Shown: piece by piece, positions 21,558-30,325 of the stretch
Numbering within the stretch: the first letter of the stretch is position 1
Layout: every line of letters starts with the position of its first letter
NCBI GenBank assembly: GCA_024683935.1
Contig: JAIKXV010000096.1
Coordinates: 1 to 45,536, forward strand
Source of the DNA: Lachnospiraceae bacterium
Lineage (GTDB): Bacteria > Bacillota_A > Clostridia > Lachnospirales > Lachnospiraceae
DNA: 45,536 nt
Direction: 5' to 3'
Translations under genes and position numbers: made by a program
The notes under the pieces: generated by a model
The model's database searches: none
What the model saw: the letters and a program-made list of their open reading frames with translations, nothing else
What the model was told of the DNA's origin: nothing

Positions 21558-23027
21558 TCACTTCCTGAAGAATGAAAAAATACCCCGTTTTTTCTTTTTC
21601 TCCGCCTTTTCACCTTTGGCAGCCCGGTTTTCATTAACGGAGCGCTTCTGAGACGTATTTTCCGCATCCGCGCCTTCCTGATCAAGGGCAGCGCTGTCAG
21701 CGCCCATGATCCTCCGGACTTCCCCGAGGAAATAGAAGGAACCGAAGATGCAGATCACATCATCCTCTTCTGCCTGGGAAACAGCCATGCGAATAGCGGT
21801 CTGAACCGTATTGCAGGGGGTGGCCGTAAGACCGGTGGCGGAATGAAGATACTGCGCCAGCTCCGCCGCAGACAGTGCTCTGTCGGAAGACGGCGTCACG
21901 GTAAAGAACTTCTTTGCAAGAGGGCAGACCTGCTCTGACATTCTGTCATATTCCTTGTCTGCGAGAACTCCCATTATGAAGATGACCTTCTGATCCTCAC
22001 CGAACTGGGACTCGAGGCTCCTTGCAAGAACCATGGCGCCTTCTTCGTTATGGCCGCCGTCCACTATAACGGTGGGGTGGTTCTGCATCAGCTCGAAACG
22101 TCCCGGAACAAGGGTATTCTTAAGACCCCTTCGCATGGAGTCATCCGTGATATCGTCATAACCCCTGGTATAGAGGATCTTGGCAGCCCCTATGGCAAGG
22201 GAAGCATTTCCCACCTGATATACGCCGGGGAGTGTTATTGAAAGATCTTTAAGGCTCGGCAGATCGAAAACCTGTCCCCTCAGGGAAATATCAGTGATCT
22301 TCCCGGGAAGTATCGCCCGGTGAAGCCAGGCTCCTCTTTCCTTGCAGACATTTTCAAATACTTCCTCCACTTCTGGAGGCTGGGGGTACAGCAGTACGTC
22401 CCCGTTTTCTTTTATTATGCCGGCCTTTTCATAGGCTATCTGTTCCAGGGTCTCACCGAGGATCTCCGTGTGATCGTAGCTTATCGTGGTGATAATGGCG
22501 AGATCCGGGGTCTTTATCACATTGGTGGCATCCAGCCTTCCGCCGAGACCTGTTTCCAGCACGACCACGTCCACTTCCTGCTCCAGGAAATAAAGGAATC
22601 CCATGGCGCAGATAAGCTCGAATTCCGACGGATACTGTATCTGGTCACGGCGCATATCCTCTGCACGGTCTTTTACCAGGCCGGTCAGAAAACCGAAGTC
22701 ATCGCCCGAAATATAATAAGGCGCCTGGCCGGGTATCAGTATCTGCATTCTTTCCGTGTAGTCAACCAGGTGAGGCGAGGTATATACCCCTACCCTGTAG
22801 CCGCTCTCCATCAGGATCCTGCTTAAAAATGCGGCAGTAGAGCCCTTGCCGTTGGTGCCGGCAATGTGTACGAATTTCAGCTTGTCCTGGGGGTCTCCCA
22901 GCCGGTGCAGCAGCTCGCTGATGGCTGTGAGATTATAAGGTTCGAGGCCGTTTGCAATGGATCTGGGAGAAAATTTCGGCACCCGGTCCAGGTATTCAAC
23001 GGCCTGCTTATATGTCATTTCCTGCAT
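21558..23027 (-). CDS. folC: Folylpolyglutamate synthase/dihydrofolate synthase
   Basis: Adds glutamate to folates, and in many bacteria also makes dihydrofolate from dihydropteroate. The P-loop HIAGTNGKGST is at 54-64, followed by GVYTSPHLVDYTERMQI, a VLETGLGGRLDATN motif, TTISYDHTEILG, and a C-terminal ligase domain beginning VIVDGGHNEEGA. It is 489 residues. The fold ends near residue 440, and the last 48 residues are an added charged tail ending KAEKKKKRGIFSFFRK. Its ATG lies directly after the folT stop (TAAATG), so uptake and retention of folate are expressed together. Confidence 0.93.
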   Translation of the reverse strand: MQEMTYKQAVEYLDRVPKFSPRSIANGLEPYNLTAISELLHRLGDPQDKLKFVHIAGTNGKGSTAAFLSRILMESGYRVGVYTSPHLVDYTERMQILIPGQAPYYISGDDFGFLTGLVKDRAEDMRRDQIQYPSEFELICAMGFLYFLEQEVDVVVLETGLGGRLDATNVIKTPDLAIITTISYDHTEILGETLEQIAYEKAGIIKENGDVLLYPQPPEVEEVFENVCKERGAWLHRAILPGKITDISLRGQVFDLPSLKDLSITLPGVYQVGNASLAIGAAKILYTRGYDDITDDSMRRGLKNTLVPGRFELMQNHPTVIVDGGHNEEGAMVLARSLESQFGEDQKVIFIMGVLADKEYDRMSEQVCPLAKKFFTVTPSSDRALSAAELAQYLHSATGLTATPCNTVQTAIRMAVSQAEEDDVICIFGSFYFLGEVRRIMGADSAALDQEGADAENTSQKRSVNENRAAKGEKAEKKKKRGIFSFFRK

Positions 23028-23585
23028 TTATGCTTCCTTTGTCACTTCTTCTCTGTTATCTGTTATAGGATGCCTCTTCAGCAGCGCTTCCAGAGGTTTT
23101 ATCACTGCGATTATCAGTATGATGTATATGGGTATCATTACCAGTTCTTTTATCAGTCTTGCAGACATAACGGCAACAAATCCGCCCTTTCCGTAAAGCA
23201 GCGTAAGCCACAGGGAATGGAGCAGAAGATTGACCAGAACCGTATTGATGACCACCGCAAGGATCACCCTGGAAATTCCCGGAAAACTGCCGTCCTTTTT
23301 GTGGAGCAGGGTTCCGAAAATGATACCGCTTATTGCCGCGGAAAAAGTAAAGCCCGGAAAATAAGGACCGGTAGGCCAGATGAGAAAGCCGCCGATATCA
23401 GAGATTATTCCTATGACCGCAGCTATTCCGGGTCCGAAAAGATATCCGGCAACCGCCAGAGGCAGAGAGGAGATCCTGATCTCCAGAATAGTGCTTATGG
23501 GAATTTTTAAAGATGTCGTTATAATACCGATAGCTGTTATCAAAGCAGCCAGGGTTAGCGTTCGCACATTTTTGAACCCGGACAA
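23028..23585 (-). CDS. folT: Folate ECF transporter S component FolT
   Basis: 185 residues, about six helices. The folate-type S-component signatures LEIRISSLPLAVAGYLFGPGIAAVIGIISDIGGFLIWPTGPYFPGFTFSAAISGIIFG are present in shorter runs across residues 38-93. The start chosen is the TTG at 23583-23585. AGGAGG lies nine bases upstream, and a good promoter at 23623-23651 would begin transcription after the more distal in-frame ATG codons. It should bind folates and use the shared ECF energising module. The direct coupling to folC supports folate as substrate. Confidence 0.87.
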   Translation of the reverse strand: MSGFKNVRTLTLAALITAIGIITTSLKIPISTILEIRISSLPLAVAGYLFGPGIAAVIGIISDIGGFLIWPTGPYFPGFTFSAAISGIIFGTLLHKKDGSFPGISRVILAVVINTVLVNLLLHSLWLTLLYGKGGFVAVMSARLIKELVMIPIYIILIIAVIKPLEALLKRHPITDNREEVTKEA

Positions 23586-23622
23586 AACAAAAGTCCTCCT
23601 TCCCGGATACGCATCAGATGCT

Positions 23623-23651
23623 ATTCTACATATAATACGCATATTGTGCAA
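23623..23651 (-). promoter_or_regulatory. Promoter of the folT-folC operon
   Basis: -35 TTGCAC (23646-23651), a 17-bp spacer and -10 TAGAAT (23623-23628) on the minus strand. The leader is only about 30 nt, too short for a THF riboswitch. It fixes the folT start downstream of 23615. Confidence 0.75.
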
Positions 23652-23657
23652 GTGTAA

Positions 23658-24152
23658 TCAGGGCTGCTCCGGTCTTTTCTGCGCTACGCAGCTTCCTCCC
23701 ACTGCGGTTGCCGAGCCGCCTTCGGGCACAGTTATCATCGCAGCGTTTTTTATCGGGCTCTTTCCGCCCGCTCCCTGGGCCGAAATATTCACGGACTGAA
23801 CCGCTTCTCCGGAAGCATTATAAACCGTTATGGTACAGAGGTTATCCGCCATGCCCACGGTGTAATCGCCGGCATCCATAACCGTATTTGCTCCGTCCAC
23901 AAGCTTAAAATAATAGGCTCCTTCGGCGGGATTGGACCGCATATTTACACTGTCCACATCCGGCAGATCCTTCACCTCTTCATCTCCACGGGTTCCGGAC
24001 ATTCCGGCAGCTCCGGTGCCGAGGATCTTCGCCAGGCCTTCATTTTCTGCTATACTGTCCTTTCCTGTCTTTCCGCAGGCGCCTAGGATCAGCATCAGAC
24101 AAAACAGAAACGATATCGTCAATCCCTTTACAACTCTTCTGTTACCATTCAT
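23658..24152 (-). CDS. Small lipoprotein of unknown function
   Basis: 164 residues with a lipoprotein signal: basic MNGNRRVVKG, a hydrophobic stretch and the lipobox LILGAC with the Cys at about residue 26. The mature part is small and Gly/Ala rich. It contains one likely beta domain (EGAYYFKLVDGANTVMDAGDYTVGMADNLCTITVYNASGEAVQSVNI), then a C-terminal Gly/Ala segment with a second Cys. No family recognised. The ATG has AAGGAG six bases upstream and overlaps the end of the HAD gene by 11 bp, so the pair is likely co-expressed. Confidence 0.8.
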   Translation of the reverse strand: MNGNRRVVKGLTISFLFCLMLILGACGKTGKDSIAENEGLAKILGTGAAGMSGTRGDEEVKDLPDVDSVNMRSNPAEGAYYFKLVDGANTVMDAGDYTVGMADNLCTITVYNASGEAVQSVNISAQGAGGKSPIKNAAMITVPEGGSATAVGGSCVAQKRPEQP

Positions 24153-24942
24153 AACCTTCTCCTTTTAAAATATTCTCCAAAGCGTGCTCAACCGTATCCG
24201 TATGGTACTTTCCCATGACCCTGATACTTTCTACAGCGCTGTCCATAGCGACGGGACAGCCTGCCATTTCCAGCATTTCCCTGTCATTCTCATTATCTCC
24301 GAAACAGAGCACGTTTTCCGGATCTATACCGAGCCGGTTCAGTACCTTGGACAAAGCAAGTCCCTTATGTACTCCGGGGGGCATGAAATCCAGCCACTCC
24401 GCCCCGCCGGTAACCACTGTGCATTTATTTTCGAAACTCTTTTTCCAGCCGCTTATCTGCTCCTCCGTGAGTCCGGTTTTCACATAGGCCGAGATCTTGA
24501 AAAAGGGTTCCCTCTTTACCCTGATATCCGCCACCCGCGTCACGTCGTTACGAACAGTGAAACGCATATGTTCATAATAACTCTTATCCCGGTCTGCGAT
24601 ATAGCAGGTATTTATGCCGGAAACCAGAACCTCAGCTCCCTCCACTGCTTCTATGGCGTCTATTATATCCATCGCCAGATTGTCCGTCATCTCCTCACAG
24701 CTTATCATCTCGTCATCAAGGAAGGTGACGCAGCCGTTCTCACAGATATAGCCGATCTCCCGCGCTACCGGCGAAAACAGCCTTTTCAGATTCCCGTACT
24801 GCCTTCCGCTGGCGGCCAAAAACATGATACCTCTCTCCGTAAGCCGGTGGATGAGGCCCGGTGCGGAAGCCGATAATTCCTGGCTTCCGTTTAAGAGCAG
24901 CGTTCCGTCCAGGTCGCTTGCAATCATTTTCAGTCTGCTCAT
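24142..24942 (-). CDS. Cof-type HAD-superfamily phosphatase
   Basis: 266 residues with the HAD motifs I (MIASDLDGTLL, Asp nucleophile at about residue 9), II (FLAASGRQ), III (a Lys in HKGLALSKVL) and IV (CFGDNENDREML). It has the C2-type cap (about 85-185) of Cof/YidA proteins. These hydrolyse sugar phosphates or phosphorylated cofactors, and substrate cannot be read from sequence. It has a promoter 15-40 bp upstream and AGGAGAC before the ATG. It is divergent from the GGDEF gene. Confidence 0.92.
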   Translation of the reverse strand: MSRLKMIASDLDGTLLLNGSQELSASAPGLIHRLTERGIMFLAASGRQYGNLKRLFSPVAREIGYICENGCVTFLDDEMISCEEMTDNLAMDIIDAIEAVEGAEVLVSGINTCYIADRDKSYYEHMRFTVRNDVTRVADIRVKREPFFKISAYVKTGLTEEQISGWKKSFENKCTVVTGGAEWLDFMPPGVHKGLALSKVLNRLGIDPENVLCFGDNENDREMLEMAGCPVAMDSAVESIRVMGKYHTDTVEHALENILKGEGYEW

Positions 24943-24956
24943 TTTTTGTCTCCTAT

Positions 24957-24984
24957 TTTATACATAATAACCTATATCCCTCAA
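24957..24984 (-). promoter_or_regulatory. Promoter of the HAD-lipoprotein unit
   Basis: -35 TTGAGG (24979-24984), a 16-bp spacer and -10 TATAAA (24957-24962) on the minus strand. Confidence 0.6.
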
Positions 24985-25015
24985 AAAAAATATATATTTT
25001 TTCGTCTTTTTGTAT

Positions 25016-25021
25016 TATAAT
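25016..25021 (+). promoter_or_regulatory. Possible -10 element for the GGDEF gene
   Basis: A perfect TATAAT, with no convincing -35 in the T-rich stretch upstream. It is only 10 bp from the chosen ATG, which would make the mRNA leader nearly absent. Confidence 0.4.
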
Positions 25022-25031
25022 TATCGTAATT

Positions 25032-26120
25032 ATGGTCTTCATTCAGAAAATCAAAAACTTTATAACAATGGATGTGGCTGATGAGAACGAAACCAAAAAA
25101 GCCTCTGTTATAATGCGCTGTACTTCCATTGTTTTGTTTGTCTTCTTTGCCATTCAGGTTTTTGTTCTGTTTTTCAGAGGCTATCCCCGGGGCGCCATCA
25201 TCAGTATGGTATGTCTCCTCGGTTATCTTGCCGCTTTTTGCATGACATATCAGGGATACACCGCCATAACCCAGCACTTTATTGAGATCCTTACCCTGGG
25301 CTGGGTTGCCGCCTTTGTCGCCATCATGGGCTGGGACTGCTCATATCAGCATATGATCTTCTCCCTTATGCTCTTTTCCATTCTGACCTCGTATCAGACT
25401 GTACTGTATAAGGCGCTTTTCGCCTCTTTCATATGTATTTTCAGAATTCTGCTCTATTTCTATATTCATACCCATCCGTCTTTTTATACTGTAGATCACG
25501 GGACTCTGCATCTCCTTAATATACTGAATACGTTCTTTACATTTTTACTCTTTTTTATCATATCCGTTCTTTTCTCCAAGGATTCCATGCAGATGGAAGA
25601 AAAGCTGGTGAAATATAATAAGAAGATAGAAAAGCTGGCAAAGACGGATGCCCTGACAAAGCTTCCCAACCGCCGCGATGCGCTTGAACGGATCGAAAAG
25701 CACCTGAAGAGATCAAAGGATCCCGACTTTTATTTGGACATTGCCATCGGGGATATAGACTTCTTCAAAAATGTCAATGATACCCACGGACATGAGGCCG
25801 GCGATGCGGTTCTCGTGCAAATGGCCAATATTATAAAGGAACATATGGGCGAAGACGGCTTCGTGGCCAGATGGGGCGGCGAAGAATTCCTCTTTGTATA
25901 CACGCATATGAACGGCGATGAAGCTGCCCTGAGACTGAATGACCTCAGGACAAAAATATCCCAGACCGTATTCAAATATAATACGATCGAGATGAAGCTC
26001 ACGATGACCTTCGGTCTTCAGGAATATGATTTCCACAATTCCATAGATGATGTCATCAATTCAGCCGACGAAAAATTGTACTACGGAAAGACCCAGGGAA
26101 GAAACCAGGTGGTATTTTAA
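25032..26120 (+). CDS. Membrane-bound diguanylate cyclase (GGDEF)
   Basis: About 362 residues from the chosen ATG. Roughly six N-terminal hydrophobic helices (about residues 28-185) are followed by a short coiled linker and a GGDEF domain from about 205. The active-site motif is RWGGEEF, with TDALTKLPNRRDA and GDIDFFKNVNDTHGHEAGD upstream, so catalysis of two GTP to c-di-GMP is expected. The inhibitory RxxD I-site is not present before the active site (the residues read GEDGFVAR). No ribosome-binding site precedes the ATG, and a TATAAT lies only 10 bp upstream, so translation may be leaderless. A riboswitch for its product sits at 6184-6261. Confidence 0.9.
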   Translation: MVFIQKIKNFITMDVADENETKKASVIMRCTSIVLFVFFAIQVFVLFFRGYPRGAIISMVCLLGYLAAFCMTYQGYTAITQHFIEILTLGWVAAFVAIMGWDCSYQHMIFSLMLFSILTSYQTVLYKALFASFICIFRILLYFYIHTHPSFYTVDHGTLHLLNILNTFFTFLLFFIISVLFSKDSMQMEEKLVKYNKKIEKLAKTDALTKLPNRRDALERIEKHLKRSKDPDFYLDIAIGDIDFFKNVNDTHGHEAGDAVLVQMANIIKEHMGEDGFVARWGGEEFLFVYTHMNGDEAALRLNDLRTKISQTVFKYNTIEMKLTMTFGLQEYDFHNSIDDVINSADEKLYYGKTQGRNQVVF

Positions 26121-26149
26121 ATTTTTCTATTCATCATTGCCCCCTCATG

Positions 26150-26158
26150 TGATATACT
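26150..26158 (+). promoter_or_regulatory. Extended -10 promoter of the zinc-ribbon gene
   Basis: TGA-TATACT with no clear -35. It gives a leader of about 80 nt before the ATG at 26247, in which I see no recognised RNA element. Confidence 0.45.
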
Positions 26159-26246
26159 ATGAAAAGTGAGCGGCGCAATGACCAAATGACATGATCGTTC
26201 GTTGTATCAGGTAAGTTCACGATTAATAATTGGGAGAGTTATTAAG

Positions 26247-26417
26247 ATGGTCTACACTTGCAAGAAATGTAAGTTTATGTTTGACAGGGTTGGTCTTGTA
26301 GAGAGATGCCCTGATTGCGGCAGCGAGAATTTCAGGCCTGCTTCAAAAGAAGAGAAGGCCGAATTTGAGGGTTATCAGAAAGAATTCAGTAAGAAAAGCG
26401 AAAACCGCACCGCCTGA
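26247..26417 (+). CDS. Small zinc-ribbon/rubredoxin-like protein
   Basis: 56 residues. Two CxxC knuckles (YTCKKCKFMF and RCPDCGSENFRPA) sit 17 residues apart, followed by a charged helix KEEKAEFEGYQKEFSKK. The spacing and aromatic residues recall rubredoxin or a structural zinc ribbon; metal identity cannot be decided by reading. The ATG at 26247 is preceded by GGGAG at about 10 bases, better than an in-frame ATG at 26202. It is a single-gene unit with its own promoter and a terminator overlapping its stop codon. Confidence 0.78.
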   Translation: MVYTCKKCKFMFDRVGLVERCPDCGSENFRPASKEEKAEFEGYQKEFSKKSENRTA

Positions 26418-26448
26418 TCATTCCGGCGGAGCGGTCTGCTTCTTTTTT
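26404..26448. terminator. Bidirectional terminator between the zinc-ribbon gene and fabT
   Basis: Stem ACCGC-A-CCGCC/GGCGG-A-GCGGT (26404-26414 and 26425-26435) with a T-run on the plus side (26441-26447) and T-rich sequence on the minus side. It ends the plus-strand gene and the long fatty-acid operon, which converge here. Confidence 0.85.
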
Positions 26449-26452
26449 ATAT

Positions 26453-26893
26453 TCACTTTACATTCAGTTCGGGCATCAGCTCCGATTTGATTATCTGCAT
26501 CATCGAATCCAGATCCTCCAGTTCCTTTTCGGAGAATCTTTTTTTACACCTTTCTACCACCGTATTGATGTAATCCTGACTGATCCTGTAGTATTTCATA
26601 TACTTTTCCGTAGGACAGAGGTGATATTCCCTCTTGTCATTTTCGGACTGCTTTTTTTCTATATATCCCTTTTTAACGAGGCTGTTTACCTTGTATGCAG
26701 CATTGGGACTGGAGATCCCCATAAGGTGCGCGAATTCCGACACCGTAGGCCCTCCTAAGTATTTGATGCATTCCATGGAGAAGGACTCCACCGCAGTCAG
26801 GGTGGCCTCCTTTGTCTCAAACTTGGAATATATCTGCATATAAAAATAAACTCTCAGTGCACTGTATAGATCATTCATGGATTGACTCAGCAT
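26453..26893 (-). CDS. fabT: FabT-like MarR-family regulator of fatty-acid synthesis
   Basis: 146 residues with a MarR winged helix: a helix GPTVSEFAHLMGISSPNAAYKVNSLVKKGYIEKKQSENDKREYHLCPT, visible in parts over about residues 47-95, flanked by dimerisation helices. FabT represses fab genes and is stimulated by acyl-ACP in related Firmicutes. The start is the ATG at 26891-26893, two bases after the fabZ stop with GGAG upstream; an ATG 18 bases earlier is inside fabZ. Unusually it is the last gene of the operon, not the first. The 45-bp palindrome at 34321-34365 is its likely operator. Confidence 0.82.
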   Translation of the reverse strand: MLSQSMNDLYSALRVYFYMQIYSKFETKEATLTAVESFSMECIKYLGGPTVSEFAHLMGISSPNAAYKVNSLVKKGYIEKKQSENDKREYHLCPTEKYMKYYRISQDYINTVVERCKKRFSEKELEDLDSMMQIIKSELMPELNVK

Positions 26894-26894
26894 A

Positions 26895-27347
26895 TTACGC
26901 TCCGATGGCAAATGTGAGTTCTGCCCTGCAGGCCAGAGCTCCGTTTACTCTTGCTTCTGCTTTTCCGGTACCCACCGGTCCCTTCTGCTCGGTTATCTCA
27001 CAGTAAAGCTCCAGTACATCTCCGGGCTCCACCTGTTTTTTGAATCTGGCATTTTTGATACCTCCGAAGAAAGCGATCTTCCCCTTATTTTCCGGAAGGG
27101 AAAGCATGGCCACGGCTCCGGTCTGGGCCAGAGCTTCTATTATAAGCACTCCCGGCATCACCGGATGTCCGGGGAAGTGGCCCTGGAAAAACTGCTCGTC
27201 CATGGACACACATTTTCTCCCTCTGGCCCATACTCCGGGCTCATAATCCTCTATCCTGTCCACCAGGGCAAAGGGATATCTGTGAGGCAGTATCTCCGCT
27301 ATCTCCGCTGCTGTCAGTGTTTTCGGCTCTCTTTCCTGTTCGCTCAT
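26895..27347 (-). CDS. fabZ: 3-hydroxyacyl-ACP dehydratase FabZ
   Basis: Dehydrates 3-hydroxyacyl-ACP to trans-2-enoyl-ACP. 150 residues in the hot-dog fold, with [12 protein letters not shown], the catalytic His57 in [13 protein letters not shown] and Glu71 in [11 protein letters not shown]. It starts four bases after the fabF stop. It is the only dehydratase in the window; no FabM or FabN-type isomerase is present here, so how unsaturated chains are made is not shown. Confidence 0.95.
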   Translation of the reverse strand: MSEQEREPKTLTAAEIAEILPHRYPFALVDRIEDYEPGVWARGRKCVSMDEQFFQGHFPGHPVMPGVLIIEALAQTGAVAMLSLPENKGKIAFFGGIKNARFKKQVEPGDVLELYCEITEQKGPVGTGKAEARVNGALACRAELTFAIGA

Positions 27348-27351
27348 ATAT

Positions 27352-28590
27352 TCACGCTTTCTTGAAGATCAGGCAGGCATTATGTCCGCCGAATCCGAGA
27401 CTGTTGCTCAATACATATTTTAAATCCGCTTTCCTTCCCTTGCCCGGTACATAATCGAGATCGCACTCGGAATCCGGAATCTTGTATCCTACCGTGGGAG
27501 GGATAAAGCCATTCTCCAGCGCCTGTACGCAGAATACCGCTTCCACGCCGCCTGCACCTCCGAGGAGATGTCCCGTCATGGACTTGGTGCTGGAAACCGC
27601 CAGCTCCTTTGCATGCTCGCCAAAGACCTTCTTTATGGCCTTGGTTTCTCCCGCATCATTCAGATGTGTGGAGGTTCCGTGTGCATTGATGTAATCTATA
27701 TCGGACGCGCTGATCCCGGCATCCTCTATGGCAAGCTCCATACAGCGTCTGCCGCCCTCTCCCTCGGGATCGGGAGCAGTTACATGGTATGCGTCGCAGT
27801 TTGCGCCATAACCCACGATCTCCGCCAGTATCTTCGCTCCACGAGCCTTAGCGTGTTCTTCGGACTCCAGCACTAAAATGCCGGCACCCTCTCCCATGAC
27901 AAAACCGCTTCTCTCGGCGTCAAAGGGAATGCTGGCTCTGTCCGGGTCTTCAGCGTGGCACAAAGCCCTCATGCTGGCAAAACCGCCCACCGCCACAGGG
28001 GTAATGGCAGACTCGGTACCGCCGCAGAGCATCACATCCTCGTATCCGTCCCTGATCCTGTGGAAGGCATCACCTATCGCGTTGCTGCCTCCGGCACATG
28101 CGGTGACGGGGCAGGTGCACATCCCCTTCAGCCCGTATCTGATGGCTACGCTGGCTGCCGCCATATTCGCTATGGTCATGGGTATATAGTGGGGATTGAT
28201 CCTCTCAAAACCCTTTTCCAGTCCTCTGTCGTGCTCCTTCTCGGTGAGTCCTATACCGCCGATACCGCTGGAAATGATGACTCCGGCCTTTTCATCGGGA
28301 TTCTCCTTTGTGGAGGTAAGGCCGCTCATCACATAAGCTTCTTCCGCAGCATACAAAGCATACTGGGTAAAGAGATCTGCGGTACGGGCTTCCTTCTTTC
28401 CGAACTTTTCGGCAAAGTCAAAATTCTTTACCTCTCCGGCAAGCTTTACGCTGTATTCTGCAGTATCAAAACGGCTGATCTCTCCTATACCGTGCCGTCC
28501 CTCTTCAATAGCCTTCCAGCTTTCGGAAACATTGTTTCCTATGGGGTTTACCGTTCCTATTCCGGTAACAACTACTTTTCTTTTCTCCAT
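27352..28590 (-). CDS. fabF: 3-oxoacyl-ACP synthase II
   Basis: Condensing enzyme that elongates acyl-ACP with malonyl-ACP. 412 residues. The catalytic triad is visible: Cys165 in [14 protein letters not shown], His in [12 protein letters not shown] and His in [16 protein letters not shown], with the C-terminal [20 protein letters not shown] lies 10 bases before the ATG. It is between fabG and fabZ in the operon. Confidence 0.96.
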   Translation of the reverse strand: MEKRKVVVTGIGTVNPIGNNVSESWKAIEEGRHGIGEISRFDTAEYSVKLAGEVKNFDFAEKFGKKEARTADLFTQYALYAAEEAYVMSGLTSTKENPDEKAGVIISSGIGGIGLTEKEHDRGLEKGFERINPHYIPMTIANMAAASVAIRYGLKGMCTCPVTACAGGSNAIGDAFHRIRDGYEDVMLCGGTESAITPVAVGGFASMRALCHAEDPDRASIPFDAERSGFVMGEGAGILVLESEEHAKARGAKILAEIVGYGANCDAYHVTAPDPEGEGGRRCMELAIEDAGISASDIDYINAHGTSTHLNDAGETKAIKKVFGEHAKELAVSSTKSMTGHLLGGAGGVEAVFCVQALENGFIPPTVGYKIPDSECDLDYVPGKGRKADLKYVLSNSLGFGGHNACLIFKKA

Positions 28591-28604
28591 ATTAATACCG
28601 CTCC

Positions 28605-29372
28605 TTATGCTCCCATGCCTCCGTCAACTCCGATAACCTGTCCGGTGATATAGGCTGCCTCATCCGATGCGAGGAATGCTGCCAGCGCTCCCACTTCTTC
28701 AGGTCTTCCCGCCCTCTTTAAGGGTATGGCTTTGACGGTGCTCTCTATGGCTTTTTCGCTCATCTTCTTTGTCATATCGGTATCTATATAACCGGGTGCT
28801 ATGGCGTTGACCGTGATCTTCCGGCTGGCCAGCTCCTTCGCGAGACTCTTTGTCAGACCGATGACCGCAGCCTTGCTGGCGGAATAGTTGGTCTGTCCCG
28901 CATTTCCCCGGATGCCTACTATGCTGGCCATGTTTATTATCCTGCCGTAGCGGCGCCGCATCATGAACTTTGCAGCCTCCCTGCAGCAGTAGAAAGTACC
29001 CTTGAGATTCAGATTCATAACCGCTTCGAAATCCTCGGTCTTCATATTGAGAATAAGGCCGTCTCTGGTAATGCCTGCGTTATTCACCAGGATATCCAGG
29101 TGCCCCAGCTTTTCCTCGGCAGTCTTTATAAGATTTACTGCGCTCTCTTCATCTGACACATCCGTCTGCTCGATGAATACCGGGAGATCCATATCGGTGG
29201 TGGCACAGAGCATGGCTGCCTCCTCAGCGGCATCCACATTTCCCGAATAATTGATCATCACGGGATGGCCTGCTTTAGCAAGGGCTATGGCCACGGCTCT
29301 TCCTATGCCCCGGCTGCCTCCCGTAACAAGCGCACATCTTTTTTCTGTCTGTTCCAGCTCTTTTTCCTTCAT
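28605..29372 (-). CDS. fabG: 3-oxoacyl-ACP reductase
   Basis: NADPH-dependent reduction of 3-oxoacyl-ACP. A 255-residue short-chain dehydrogenase with the cofactor motif TGGSRGIG (17-24), the NNAG motif, the catalytic Ser in INMASIVG and Y-x-x-x-K in NYSASKAAV, and the FabG-like C-terminus ITGQVIGVDGGMGA. The first 11 residues (MKEKELEQTEK) are a short extension. The ATG is one base after the fabD stop (TAAGATG). Confidence 0.95.
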   Translation of the reverse strand: MKEKELEQTEKRCALVTGGSRGIGRAVAIALAKAGHPVMINYSGNVDAAEEAAMLCATTDMDLPVFIEQTDVSDEESAVNLIKTAEEKLGHLDILVNNAGITRDGLILNMKTEDFEAVMNLNLKGTFYCCREAAKFMMRRRYGRIINMASIVGIRGNAGQTNYSASKAAVIGLTKSLAKELASRKITVNAIAPGYIDTDMTKKMSEKAIESTVKAIPLKRAGRPEEVGALAAFLASDEAAYITGQVIGVDGGMGA

Positions 29373-29373
29373 C

Positions 29374-30312
29374 TTATAATCCTTCCTTCAGCGCTTCCAT
29401 GTCCTGAACGTTTTCGATGTTGAATATGCGATAGTCCTTTATTTCCAAAGCCTTTGCGGTCTTTCTCACAAAGCCGCTCAAAGCCTTTCCGGGTCCTATC
29501 TCCACAAAGGTATCCACTCCGAGCTTAAAAAGCTCCTTTATCGTGTCCTCCATTTTTACGCTCCTCTGAACCTGGAGCTTTAAGAGCTCCTGAACAGAGT
29601 CCTTCTCATCCTTTTCTCGGCCAAGATAATTAAAGAGCACCGGGATCTTCATCTCTCCGAATTCAATATTCTTAAAGTATTCGAAAAGCTTATCCCCGGC
29701 CGGCCCCATTATGACGGTATGGAAGGGGCCGCTCACTTTAAGTTCTATGGTCCTCTTCGCCCCGGCTTCGCTGCAGAGTGCAGCCGCCTTGTCCACAGCG
29801 GCTTTTTCACCGCCTATTACGGTCTGTCCCGGGCAGTTCAAATTGCATATCTGAACTATGCCCTTATCTTCCGCTGCCTTGCAGCACTCTTCTATCTTCT
29901 CAACAGGAAGGGACAGAATGGCGGTCATTCCGGTGTCCACGCCTTTGGAGCAGTCGGCCATCACCTTTCCGCGGAAGGCAACGGTTTCCACTGCGGTCTT
30001 TCCGTCAAAAACCCCGGCCTTCGAGAGTGCGGAATACTCACCAAGGGAAAGTCCTGCCACATAGTCCGGCTCCTTTATGCCAAGCTCATCAAAAACCCCG
30101 TTTACTCCCACTGCAAAAGCGGTCATACAGGGCTGGGTATATTCTGTCTGATTTATCAGACCCTCCGGGTCCTCGAAACACACCTTTTTCAGATCGAAAT
30201 CCAGCTCCGGTTCATCAAAGGCCTTCCGGAAGGAATCGTACTTTTCATAAAAATCCTTTCCCATGCCGGCGGTCTGACTTCCCTGTCCCGCATACAGAAA
30301 TGCTGTTTTCAT
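29374..30312 (-). CDS. fabD: Malonyl-CoA:ACP transacylase
   Basis: Loads malonyl groups onto ACP. 312 residues. The active-site GLSLGEYSAL has Ser89, the N-terminal motif is FLYAGQGSQTAGMGKDFY, and the His of the dyad is in SGPFHTVIM (about residue 198). AAAGGAG lies before the ATG. It lies between fabK and fabG. Confidence 0.95.
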   Translation of the reverse strand: MKTAFLYAGQGSQTAGMGKDFYEKYDSFRKAFDEPELDFDLKKVCFEDPEGLINQTEYTQPCMTAFAVGVNGVFDELGIKEPDYVAGLSLGEYSALSKAGVFDGKTAVETVAFRGKVMADCSKGVDTGMTAILSLPVEKIEECCKAAEDKGIVQICNLNCPGQTVIGGEKAAVDKAAALCSEAGAKRTIELKVSGPFHTVIMGPAGDKLFEYFKNIEFGEMKIPVLFNYLGREKDEKDSVQELLKLQVQRSVKMEDTIKELFKLGVDTFVEIGPGKALSGFVRKTAKALEIKDYRIFNIENVQDMEALKEGL

Positions 30313-30325
30313 GCTGCTCCTTTCC

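Noticed and set aside
23390..23400. GCCGATAT on the plus strand inside folT
   Set aside because: No TAAA at 14-16 bp and no plus-strand gene follows; a chance match.
23586..23625. Possible folate (THF) riboswitch before folT
   Set aside because: The leader after the predicted start is only about 30 nt, too short for an aptamer.
23586..23651. Upstream ATG starts for folT
   Set aside because: They overlap or precede the predicted promoter -10 and have no ribosome-binding site; the TTG after AGGAGG fits.
24861..25031. N-terminal extension of the GGDEF protein
   Set aside because: It would overlap the start and promoter of the divergent HAD gene and has no family-like sequence.
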